Origin: Pseudomonadota bacterium | GTDB taxonomy: Bacteria; Pseudomonadota; Alphaproteobacteria; JAKJEU01 | Length of the DNA stretch: 13,192 nucleotides | Direction: 5' to 3' | Assembly (NCBI GenBank): GCA_022705265.1 | Contig: JAKJEU010000017.1 | Coordinates: 1-13,192, forward strand | Shown: piece by piece, positions 5,279 through 12,975 of the stretch | Layout of the letters: each line of letters opens with the position of its first letter | How positions within the stretch are numbered: the first letter of the stretch is position 1 | Position numbers and translations under genes: made by a program | Notes under the pieces: model-generated | Seen by the model: the letters and a program-made list of their open reading frames with translations, nothing else | Told to the model about the DNA's origin: nothing | The model's database searches: none

Positions 5279-6670
5279 ATGACACAAATAAAACCTGACA
5301 TTTTCACCGATATTATTGTGATTGGGCTTGGTCCTGCGGGCATGGCGGTTTCGGTGATGGCAACCGAAATGGGGTTGAAAGTTATCGCGGTCGAAAAACA
5401 CAAAATCGGCGGCGAATGTGCGAATATTGGCTGTATCCCTTCGAAAGGTTTGATTAAGGCTTCACTTAACTCGATGGCTTTGCAAAAAAATATCCCCGAG
5501 ATTTTTAAAAAAGTAAGGGACGATGTGAACTTTATCCACGAAAAAAAGATGAAGTCTATGTTCGAAAAAATCGAAATTATCAAAGGCGAGGCAAAATTTG
5601 TCGACAAGAAATCTGTCAAAGTCGAAGGCAAAATCTTATCCGCTAAATACATTTTTATTTGCACTGGGTCCAAGCCTTTTGTTCCGCCGGTTGAAGGGTT
5701 AAAAGAAATCAAATATTTAACCAACGAAAATGTATTTGAATTAAAAACCGCTCCGAAATCTTTGGTAATCCTTGGCGGAGGGGCGATTGGTTGCGAGATG
5801 GCTTATGCTTTTAACAACTTGGGCACAAAATGTACGATAATAAACATGGATAAACGGCTTTTAAACCACACTGATGAAGAGGCTTCGATTGAGCTTCAAA
5901 CAAGTTTCAAGGACAAAGGCATCGAACTTTATAACGGCGAAAAAGCTATCGAAATTACAAAACAAAACGAGCAAGTCGTCGTAAAATGCGAAAGTGGGCT
6001 TGAAATTCGGGGCGAAAAAATATTGGTCGCCGCAGGAAGGTCGCCATCAATTAAAAACCTTGACCTTGACCGTGCCAAAATCAAATTTTCAAACAAAGGC
6101 ATTATCACCGACGAAGATTTAAAAACCACTAATAAACGAATTTTTGCTTGTGGCGATTGCAACGGCAAAGTTTTATTATCCCACGCGGCGATGTTCCAAG
6201 GAATGCTTGCTTTGTTAAGCACGATAAGTTTTGGTTACAAACGCAAATTTAAAAATTATCCCGTTCCTTATACCGTCTTCGTTCAACCTGAAATATCCGC
6301 CGTCGGAATGGGGGCAGAGGAGTTAAAAGCAAAAAATATCAAATTCGATACGATAAAAGTCAAATATTCCGATTACGGTTCCGCCATCGCCGAAAACGAA
6401 GCAGTGGGCTTTGTTAAGGCTTTTATCTCGCCTTTTGGAAAGATTTATGGTGCGGTAATTGTGGGTTATAAATCGGGCGAAATGATTAACGAATGGGCTT
6501 TGGCAATTACCAACAACATAAAAATTTACGATATAATGTTGACCATGCATTCTTTTCCAACCATGGGCTTTTTAACGAAAAGAGTGGCGGAAACTTGGAT
6601 GATGAGCCAACTTTCGGATACAAGTTTTAAGGGGCGTTTGATGAAAAAACTTATAAGGTGGATTTTTTAA
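5279..6670 (+). CDS. FAD/NAD(P) disulfide oxidoreductase, dihydrolipoamide dehydrogenase-like, without the His-Glu dyad
   Basis: 463 residues, the normal length of class-I pyridine nucleotide-disulfide oxidoreductases. Seen in order: an FAD-binding GLGPAG (16-21), the redox-active pair in GGECANIGCIPSK (Cys47, Cys52), an NAD(P)-binding GGGAIG (166-171), the second FAD motif CGDCNG (Asp293), and a dimerization domain from about residue 335. At the C-terminus, where lipoamide dehydrogenases have HPT...E, this protein has HSFPTMGF: the His and Glu positions are Phe426 and Phe431. The proton-relay dyad is therefore missing, and a lipoamide role is doubtful. A mercuric-reductase-like or quinone/thiol reductase of the same superfamily is more likely. 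No E2 or other complex genes are adjacent. The ATG at 5279 follows a GAAAGAGAG purine stretch. Confidence 0.88.
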   Translation: MTQIKPDIFTDIIVIGLGPAGMAVSVMATEMGLKVIAVEKHKIGGECANIGCIPSKGLIKASLNSMALQKNIPEIFKKVRDDVNFIHEKKMKSMFEKIEIIKGEAKFVDKKSVKVEGKILSAKYIFICTGSKPFVPPVEGLKEIKYLTNENVFELKTAPKSLVILGGGAIGCEMAYAFNNLGTKCTIINMDKRLLNHTDEEASIELQTSFKDKGIELYNGEKAIEITKQNEQVVVKCESGLEIRGEKILVAAGRSPSIKNLDLDRAKIKFSNKGIITDEDLKTTNKRIFACGDCNGKVLLSHAAMFQGMLALLSTISFGYKRKFKNYPVPYTVFVQPEISAVGMGAEELKAKNIKFDTIKVKYSDYGSAIAENEAVGFVKAFISPFGKIYGAVIVGYKSGEMINEWALAITNNIKIYDIMLTMHSFPTMGFLTKRVAETWMMSQLSDTSFKGRLMKKLIRWIF

Positions 6671-6725
6671 TTAAATTTGTGTATTTTTAAATAAACTTAA
6701 AAAATCTTAAAGGGGCAAAAGGCAA

Positions 6726-7664
6726 ATGATGGAAGACATTTTTTTCGACAACAAAAGTGTTGAAATCGTAAAACAAAATCTTTTCAAAGATTATCTTAAA
6801 ACTTTGAAAAGCCCTCTTGCCCCAATTTACGAAGAGATGTTTTTAAAGGCTTATGTTTATGTTATAAAATCCACAAAAGACAATCAAACGCTTGGCTTTG
6901 CGGCGAAACTCGACCACAAACTTTTGTATTTTTATGTCAAAGAAAGCTATTCGGCTTTGTCCTTTGACCTTTTTAAAAAATTCGTCGCAAGTTATGGAAT
7001 AAACGAAGTCATGGTGTTAAGCGATGATGGTTTGATGACTTTTCTTTGTCTTTGCACTGAATTTGAAATCGAAAAACAACGGTTTTCTTTTTGCGATAAT
7101 TTAATGAGTTATGCGGACTTTTTATCCACCAAAAAGGCGGGCTTGGATTTAAAGGATTTGTTCAAAAATAACCAAGCTTTTATCAAAATTAACGAGCTTT
7201 TCTTTGGCAAAGGCGTTTTAAAAGAAATTAATTACGATTTGGAATTTTCATATGCCACAAAGCACGATTTTAAAGCAGTAGCCCGCCTTATAAGCCTTGA
7301 AAACAGCGATTTTTTAAAGCTTTGCGATGAAAAACAACTATTCGTTATAAAGGCGCATAAATTAAAAATCGGCAAAGTCGTTGAGCCAAGTTTTGATTAC
7401 GAAAAAATCCTTGCGATTGGAATTTTAAGCGACAATTTCGGGTTTTATAAAAGCGTTTCTTTTGATGTTTTTGTTGATGAAAATTACCGTGGCAAAGGGC
7501 TTGGAAGCCAGTTTTTAAGAGCATTAAAATTCATCGCAAACAAAATTAATTTATACCCTTTATCATATTGCGATTTTTACGATTTACCAAAAAAGCAAGC
7601 CTTAATCAAAGCAGGACTTAAAATTTCAAGATGCGAAATCACCGCAAAATTAAAAGCCGTGTAA
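6726..7664 (+). CDS. GNAT-family N-acetyltransferase with an extra N-terminal region
   Basis: 312 residues. The C-terminal 110-130 residues form a GNAT domain: strand FDVFVDENYRGKGLGSQFLRAL carries the acetyl-CoA pyrophosphate loop RGKGLG (Arg255 to Gly260), and the end (PKKQALIKAGLKISRCEI) fits the final strands of the fold. Residues 1-150 are not recognised; they may be a degenerate second GNAT-like half, as in tandem GNAT proteins. The substrate is unknown. Two ATGs stand in tandem (6726 and 6729). AGG at 6720-6722 is very close to the first and better spaced from the second, while AGGGG at 6711-6715 fits the first. It probably follows the oxidoreductase gene in the same transcript (55-base gap with no strong terminator). 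Confidence 0.75.
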   Translation: MMEDIFFDNKSVEIVKQNLFKDYLKTLKSPLAPIYEEMFLKAYVYVIKSTKDNQTLGFAAKLDHKLLYFYVKESYSALSFDLFKKFVASYGINEVMVLSDDGLMTFLCLCTEFEIEKQRFSFCDNLMSYADFLSTKKAGLDLKDLFKNNQAFIKINELFFGKGVLKEINYDLEFSYATKHDFKAVARLISLENSDFLKLCDEKQLFVIKAHKLKIGKVVEPSFDYEKILAIGILSDNFGFYKSVSFDVFVDENYRGKGLGSQFLRALKFIANKINLYPLSYCDFYDLPKKQALIKAGLKISRCEITAKLKAV

Positions 7665-7670
7665 ATATCC

Positions 7671-8231
7671 TTAACCTTTAATTTTTTTCATAATTTCCAA
7701 GATAAAGTCGGTTTTGGCATGAGTATATTCATCGCGGTCGAATTCGTGGATTTTCGAAAGTTCGATTTTTAATTTTTCATATCTTAAAGCGTCAGTTTTG
7801 TTTTGGTTAAGGTGGTTTTTGAACTTTACCTCGTCAAAATCGTTGCCAAATCTTACATGGACATGGAAAACTTGGCCTTTAAAACCGTCTTTGGTGTATC
7901 CTTTGACAAACATTAATTCGTTTTTGGCATGGCAATTCATATAACCCAAAGCCTCCATAATTTGTTCCATTTTTAATGCATCAAACCCTTGTTTAACCGC
8001 CAAAATCATGTCGATAGTGGGTTTTGACTTTATCCCCTTTATCGCCGTACTTCCGATATGATGAATGGCTGTTATTTCGAAATCTTTTAACGAGGTTTTG
8101 ATTAAATCCGCCTCGCACTCAAACCTTGTTTCATAAGCCTTATCATAATCTTTTAAAATTATTGGAAAAAGTTTGAACCGCTCTTGGTTGGTTAAGTTTT
8201 TTATATGCTCTTTGTCGTTGGCTATGCTCAT
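7671..8231 (-). CDS. GrpB-family protein (nucleotidyltransferase-like fold)
   Basis: 186 residues, typical for the GrpB/UPF0157 family. The hallmark segment is present at about residues 57-76: HHIGSTAIKGIKSKPTIDMI, where the GST and KP-xID motifs mark the nucleotidyltransferase-like active region. Further on, KGQVFHVHVRF and LRYEKLKIELS match the conserved middle and C-terminal parts. The biochemical function of the family is poorly known, and some members are fused to CoaE (dephospho-CoA kinase). Its ATG (8229-8231) overlaps the TAA of the upstream binding-protein gene by one base, so the two are translationally coupled. It ends six bases from the convergent GNAT gene. Confidence 0.88.
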   Translation of the reverse strand: MSIANDKEHIKNLTNQERFKLFPIILKDYDKAYETRFECEADLIKTSLKDFEITAIHHIGSTAIKGIKSKPTIDMILAVKQGFDALKMEQIMEALGYMNCHAKNELMFVKGYTKDGFKGQVFHVHVRFGNDFDEVKFKNHLNQNKTDALRYEKLKIELSKIHEFDRDEYTHAKTDFILEIMKKIKG

Positions 8232-9250
8232 TATTCTTCTTGCCCATAAACTTTAAACGGATAAAAAAGCCCGCCGTTTTTATAAAGATTATTTAAACCT
8301 CGGCTGGCATTATGCCCAGAAGCCTCGCCCAAATGTTTATCAAAAATTTCCCCATAATTGCCAAGATTTTTAACAATTTTATATAAAAAATCGTCATTTA
8401 CGCCCAAAGACTTCCCATATCCTTTGATTTGACCGAACATATATAAAATTTCTTTGTCCTTGGTATTATTTAAAACTTCGTCAATATTTTTTGAATTGAT
8501 GTCTTTGTCTTCGGCCAATAACAAACCGTTTATGATGTTTTTGATTAAATAATGAAAATCGTTATCGCCAAGCTTTATCATCGCGTAAAGAGGCAAAACC
8601 TCGATAATATCGTCCAACAAAATTGACGGTTCAAAATATTCATTCATTTTCAGCATAGATTTTAAAACACCAATTTGGTCAGATAATAACGAACATTCTT
8701 TTCGTAAAAACGCTCTTTTTGCACCCAAAAAAGAATAATAAGGCTTAATCCTAACCTTACCCTTTGCGTGCTTTACCATGTATTTTAAAAACGAACTTTC
8801 AATTATAGTATCGCCTGCAACACATACTGAAATTTCTTCTTTAATGTCTTTGAAAGACTTGTATGAAAAATCCTCTAATTTCAAAGTAGCTTTGTTATAA
8901 AAAGACTTCATCGCAAGCAAGCCTTGTAATTCATAAGTATAAGGAGCAACAAAATCCACTCCTTTTGTTAAATCTCGCTTTTGGTTCAAGACCGGAGAGG
9001 CAAAGGAAATATCAAGTTCACCTGCTTTAACTGCTTCAAACCTTAAATCTGCATCCAAGCCTATTGCTTCAAAATTGTCTTGTTTTCCAAAAATTGCATA
9101 AGAAACCGCACTACACAATTCGATTTCAATCCCTTCGTTATTCAAAGAGTACCCAGGTATATCGCGATAAACTCCGCATTTTAACACGCCTTTTTCCTTA
9201 ATGTCATCAATCGTATTCGCGTTTGATAAACTGGATATAAGAACCAACAA
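8231..9250 (-). CDS. AapJ/GltI-type amino-acid ABC transporter periplasmic binding protein (true start probably at 9280)
   Basis: The mature part begins NTIDDIKEKGVLKCGVYRDIPGY and ends GNYGEIFDKHLG...RGLNNLYKNGGLFYPF, closely following AapJ-type general L-amino-acid binding proteins. About 340 residues is the normal length. No permease or ATPase genes are adjacent, so it is an orphan component. The 5' end is unusual: the first standard start in frame is TTG at 9250, which would cut off the signal peptide's basic region. Without it the frame continues upstream as IIKRILKYAFLLVLISSLSNA, an ideal signal peptide with an SNA cleavage site. No ATG, GTG or TTG lies between it and the upstream stop. 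ATT at 9280 (5 nt after GGCAGG) or ATA at 9277 (8 nt after it) are the likely starts. The GrpB-like gene follows with a 1-base overlap. Confidence 0.8.
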   Translation of the reverse strand: MLVLISSLSNANTIDDIKEKGVLKCGVYRDIPGYSLNNEGIEIELCSAVSYAIFGKQDNFEAIGLDADLRFEAVKAGELDISFASPVLNQKRDLTKGVDFVAPYTYELQGLLAMKSFYNKATLKLEDFSYKSFKDIKEEISVCVAGDTIIESSFLKYMVKHAKGKVRIKPYYSFLGAKRAFLRKECSLLSDQIGVLKSMLKMNEYFEPSILLDDIIEVLPLYAMIKLGDNDFHYLIKNIINGLLLAEDKDINSKNIDEVLNNTKDKEILYMFGQIKGYGKSLGVNDDFLYKIVKNLGNYGEIFDKHLGEASGHNASRGLNNLYKNGGLFYPFKVYGQEE

Positions 9251-9307
9251 AAAAGCGTATTTTAATATTCTTTTTATAATTTTAACCTGCCAAAATGAAA
9301 AAGAGTT

Positions 9308-9360
9308 TTGAAAAGATGTCTTAAAATGTTATCATAACAAAAATCAAAGGTAATTTTCAA
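9308..9360. promoter_or_regulatory. Divergent, face-to-face promoters sharing one palindromic -10
   Basis: The perfect dyad TGTTAT-C-ATAACA (9327-9339) contains a -10 on each strand. Plus strand: TTGAAA (9308-9313), 16 bp, TATCAT (9330-9335), serving the histidine kinase. Minus strand: TTGAAA (9355-9360), 18 bp, TATGAT (9331-9336), serving the binding-protein gene. Polymerases cannot occupy both at once, so the two genes should be mutually exclusive or jointly repressed by a protein bound to the dyad. The half-sites equal those of the phage operator but are turned outward. Confidence 0.5.
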
Positions 9361-9368
9361 AGATTTTA

Positions 9369-11357
9369 ATGAATAACGAACAAGAAAATATAAAAAACCG
9401 TACTAAAATATCTAATAAAATCCTTGTATTTTTATTGGGAGCGGTGGTTTTTGTGGCTTTGCTTTTCACCACTTCGATTGTTTCGTTTTCAAGCCTTAAA
9501 AACAATTTCAAAAACATTTCCAACAGCAAAATGCCTGAAATTTATTATTTATCCGAAATCGCAATCGAAGTCGAGGCGACGATTACCGATTCTTTGGGAT
9601 ATTTTTTGGCCGACAACCATTTTTCACGAAAAACCGTAAAAAGAGGCATCACAGACCGCATAAACCGTATCGAATATTTGGAAAATATGTTTTTAGGCGT
9701 TACCACCGACAAAAAAGAAGCAAACGAAATCATAAATTCACGAAAAAAAGTAACCGACAACATAATATCGTTAAATGAAATCACCGAACAACGGATTGAT
9801 ATCAACGACAAAATCAAAAAATTAAGACATGATTTTATATTTTTGTTTAAATCCTCTCATTCAAAGCTTATTTTATCCGAAAAAAATTCCCACAATCACA
9901 AGGAAAACCATGTTTTTCAAATACTAATGGGCGAGATTTTCATATCTTTTATAAATCTTGAATTAATTGATAACAAAGAACAACTTAACAAAAGTATTCT
10001 TATGTTTAAAAAAGAAGTGGAAAATATCAAGGAATCCTTTGTTTTTAATGACGAAAATTACCGCCGTGAACAAGAAAAATTTTATAAAAATTTAAACAAT
10101 GTTTTGGGAAAAGATTTTGAAAATCTTGAATTATTTCACAAAAAAATCGAAATCACCAAAAATATTAAGGCAAATATCGATAAAAGCAACCTTTTTTCAA
10201 ATGTGTTTGATAATTCGATTTTTTATACCTTTAAAACTTCGGGTGAAACTTTAAAAAAGCTTAACCATAAATATGATAATTTTTTAAATAAATCTTATAT
10301 CGTTTTTATCGCTTCTGGCTTTATTTTCTTGTTGCTTTTATTTGCTTTTAAACAACGGATTAATTCGATTTTGATTAAGCGGATAATTTATCTTAAAAAC
10401 TCTATTCAAGCTTCGATTACAAACCACGACATAATTGTCGAAGATAACGGCAATGACGAAATCTCTGACCTTGCCGAAGGGGTTAATTTCTTTATCAAAG
10501 CCAATAAAAAAGCCGAAAGAGCACTCGCTTCACAAATAAAGTTGTTAGAGGAAAAATCCACAATTTTAGAAGAGCAAAAAATCGAAATGAGTTATTTGGT
10601 AAACTCGCTTGAAATCGAAAAATCAAAGGCCGAGGAAGCTTCACGGGCAAAGTCTTCGTTTCTTGCAAACATGAGCCATGAATTAAGGACTCCTTTAAAT
10701 GCGATTATCGGGTTTTCCGAAATCATGAAAAACGAAGTCATGGGCAAGCTTGAAAACCCTCAATATCTTGAATATTCGAACCTTATCCACACCAGCGGAA
10801 ATCATTTATTAAACCTTATTAACGATGTCTTGGATTTGGCAAAAGTCGAAAGCGGACGGGTGCATATTAATTCCGAAATCATTGAATTAAGCTCGTTTTT
10901 CAAGGACATAATAAGCATTTCCAGCGGTTATCAAGGTGCTAAAAAGTTGGAATTAAGTTTTGAGGTCAAAGGCGAAAGAAAATACGAACTTTTTGCTGAT
11001 AAAAAGATGGTTCGCCAAATTGTTTTAAATATGATTTCAAATGCGATAAAATTTACGCCTCCACCAAATGGGCAAATTAAACTTATATCCGAACTTAACC
11101 ACCATGACGAAATCGTGATAATGGTAAAAGACAACGGTATCGGTGTGCCAAAGGATAAGCTCCATAAAATCGCCGAACCTTTTTCTCAGGTGGAAAACTC
11201 TTTATCAAAAAAATACCAAGGAACAGGCTTAGGGCTAAGCTTGGTTAAAACTTTGATTAATTACCACGGCGGAAAATTCAAATTTGAAAGCGAGGAAAAT
11301 GTCGGCACTACTGTATCCGTTATTTTCCCAAACAAACGAACTTATAGCGAAGAATAA
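9369..11357 (+). CDS. Membrane sensor histidine kinase, PleC/DivJ-like catalytic core
   Basis: 662 residues. First membrane helix at about 18-40, an extracytoplasmic sensor region at 41-306 with no family I recognise, a second helix at about 308-328, then a HAMP-like segment and a coiled coil (about 385-425). The HisKA domain follows with the H-box FLANMSHELRTPLNAIIGFSE, phosphoacceptor His437. The ATPase domain has the N-box NMISNAIKF (Asn554, Asn558), G1 DNGIGV (588-593), the F-box EPFSQVE, and G2 GTGLGL (618-623). The spacing KNEVMGKL...YLEYSNLIHTSGNHLLNLINDVLDLAKVESG is typical of alphaproteobacterial PleC/DivJ/PdhS kinases. There is no receiver domain or adjacent response regulator, so its partner is elsewhere. 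The stop codon is directly followed by the ATG of uvrC, implying one operon. Confidence 0.93.
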   Translation: MNNEQENIKNRTKISNKILVFLLGAVVFVALLFTTSIVSFSSLKNNFKNISNSKMPEIYYLSEIAIEVEATITDSLGYFLADNHFSRKTVKRGITDRINRIEYLENMFLGVTTDKKEANEIINSRKKVTDNIISLNEITEQRIDINDKIKKLRHDFIFLFKSSHSKLILSEKNSHNHKENHVFQILMGEIFISFINLELIDNKEQLNKSILMFKKEVENIKESFVFNDENYRREQEKFYKNLNNVLGKDFENLELFHKKIEITKNIKANIDKSNLFSNVFDNSIFYTFKTSGETLKKLNHKYDNFLNKSYIVFIASGFIFLLLLFAFKQRINSILIKRIIYLKNSIQASITNHDIIVEDNGNDEISDLAEGVNFFIKANKKAERALASQIKLLEEKSTILEEQKIEMSYLVNSLEIEKSKAEEASRAKSSFLANMSHELRTPLNAIIGFSEIMKNEVMGKLENPQYLEYSNLIHTSGNHLLNLINDVLDLAKVESGRVHINSEIIELSSFFKDIISISSGYQGAKKLELSFEVKGERKYELFADKKMVRQIVLNMISNAIKFTPPPNGQIKLISELNHHDEIVIMVKDNGIGVPKDKLHKIAEPFSQVENSLSKKYQGTGLGLSLVKTLINYHGGKFKFESEENVGTTVSVIFPNKRTYSEE

Positions 11358-12968
11358 ATGCAAGCGATAATCGAAGCATTAAAAACTATGCCCTCTTGTT
11401 CTGGGGTTTACCGTATGCTTTCCGAAGTGGGCGAGGTCTTATATGTCGGCAAGGCTAAAAATTTAAAAAAACGGGTCACAAATTACACCGATTTATCCAA
11501 GCTTTCCCGCCGTATTGGGATAATGGTTACTAATACTGCGAAAATGGAAATCATCGTAACAAGCGATGAAAAAGAAGCCCTCCTCCTTGAATGTGATTTG
11601 ATAAAAAATTTAAAACCAAAATACAACATTTTACTCAAAGACGACAAAACCTTTCCCCACATATTTATCCCAATTAACGAGGATTTTCCCGTGATAAAAA
11701 AGGTTCGTGGCGTAAAAAAACAAAAAGGCTTTTATTTTGGACCTTTCACGGATGTATTTTCGCTTAACAAAACCATCGCTTTTATCGAAAAAATGTTTTT
11801 GCTTAGAACTTGTAAAGACAGCGTTTTTAAAAACCGTTCTCGGCCTTGTTTATTGCACCAAATAAACCGTTGTTCTGCTCCTTGTGTTGGGTTAATTGAC
11901 CGCAAAGAATACATGGCAAAGGTCGAAAAGGCCATTTTATTTTTAAACGGCAAGGACAAATCGTTAAAAGCCGATTTAAAAGCCGAAATGTTAAAGGCAA
12001 GCAGTGAGCAAAATTATGAAAAAGCTCTTGCATACCGCGATAAAATAAGGTTTTTGGAAAACACGATAAATTCCGCCACAAATATGTATCAAGGCGTTAT
12101 GAATGCTGATATTATTTCTTATTTTGTAAAAGAAAATACCATGTTAATCGAGGTGTTCTTTGTCAGAGGCGAAAAAAGTTGCGGTAATTATTCCTTTGAA
12201 ATTAAGGACGAAAATTTAAACGAAGCCGAAGCTTTATCCGAATTTATTTCAAGGTTTTACGAGGATAAACAAGCTCCAAAGGAATTAATCGTGGCAAGCG
12301 AATTTTCCGACCAAGAATTAATCGCCAAGGCTTATGGCTTTAAGGTTACCATTCCTCAACGAGGCGGGAAAAAAGAGCTAATCGAAATGGCCTATGAAAA
12401 CGCCAAAACTGCCCTGCTCCGTAATTTGATACACGAAAACAAAACCACAAAAGCCTTAACCGATTTAAAACAAATTTTGGGGCTTGATAATTTAGACCGC
12501 ATTGAAACTTATGACAATTCTCATTTATCGGGAACAAATCCTGTGGGGGCTTGTGTTTGTTTTTTAAACGGCAAATTCGATAAAAACAATTACCGCCGAT
12601 ATGCGATAAAATCGGGCTTTGAACAAAGCGATTATTTCATGATGATAGAGGTTTTAAAACGCCGTTTTTCAGGTGCTGACAAAGACATTATCCCAAACCT
12701 TATTTTAATTGACGGGGGAAGTCCCCAAATTTTGGCGGTAAACAAAGTCGAAGCAGAACTTGGGCTTGATTTAAACTTTCTTTTCATCGCCAAGGGGGAA
12801 AAACGAAACGACGGCTTAGAACATTTTTATAAAAAAGATGGTAGCGAGGTTGAAATTCCGCTAAACTCTGAGGCAAGGTTTTTGCTCCAAAGATTAAGAG
12901 ACGAAGCCCACCGTTTCGCCATCGGTTACCAAAGATTCAAACGAAAAGAGGTTTTTAAAGAAAAATAA
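11358..12968 (+). CDS. uvrC: UvrABC excinuclease subunit C, lacking the C-terminal HhH domain
   Basis: UvrC makes both incisions around DNA lesions in nucleotide excision repair. Seen in order: a GIY-YIG nuclease domain (GVY at 16-18, YVG at 29-31, Arg39, Glu78); a four-cysteine cluster site (Cys152, 164, 172, 176) like the Fe-S site of E. coli UvrC; a UVR motif that binds UvrB (about 203-237); and an RNase H-like nuclease domain with Asp386, Asp452 and His518. At 536 residues it is about 70-80 shorter than usual. It ends ...DEAHRFAIGYQRFKRKEVFKEK, exactly where the two helix-hairpin-helix motifs normally begin, and no HhH sequence follows in any frame. Loss of HhH would affect mainly 5' incision and binding. 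The ATG immediately follows the kinase stop. The stop lies seven bases from the convergent DUF805 gene. Confidence 0.96.
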   Translation: MQAIIEALKTMPSCSGVYRMLSEVGEVLYVGKAKNLKKRVTNYTDLSKLSRRIGIMVTNTAKMEIIVTSDEKEALLLECDLIKNLKPKYNILLKDDKTFPHIFIPINEDFPVIKKVRGVKKQKGFYFGPFTDVFSLNKTIAFIEKMFLLRTCKDSVFKNRSRPCLLHQINRCSAPCVGLIDRKEYMAKVEKAILFLNGKDKSLKADLKAEMLKASSEQNYEKALAYRDKIRFLENTINSATNMYQGVMNADIISYFVKENTMLIEVFFVRGEKSCGNYSFEIKDENLNEAEALSEFISRFYEDKQAPKELIVASEFSDQELIAKAYGFKVTIPQRGGKKELIEMAYENAKTALLRNLIHENKTTKALTDLKQILGLDNLDRIETYDNSHLSGTNPVGACVCFLNGKFDKNNYRRYAIKSGFEQSDYFMMIEVLKRRFSGADKDIIPNLILIDGGSPQILAVNKVEAELGLDLNFLFIAKGEKRNDGLEHFYKKDGSEVEIPLNSEARFLLQRLRDEAHRFAIGYQRFKRKEVFKEK

Positions 12969-12975
12969 CCACTGA

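Noticed and set aside
5254..5724. 156-residue open frame on - opposite the flavin oxidoreductase
   Set aside because: It is antisense to the FAD and redox motifs of a clear enzyme and has no domain.
6684..6703. Terminator after the oxidoreductase gene (TTTTTAA...TTAAAAA)
   Set aside because: The stem is made only of A-T pairs and has no following T-tract, so it is too weak to call.
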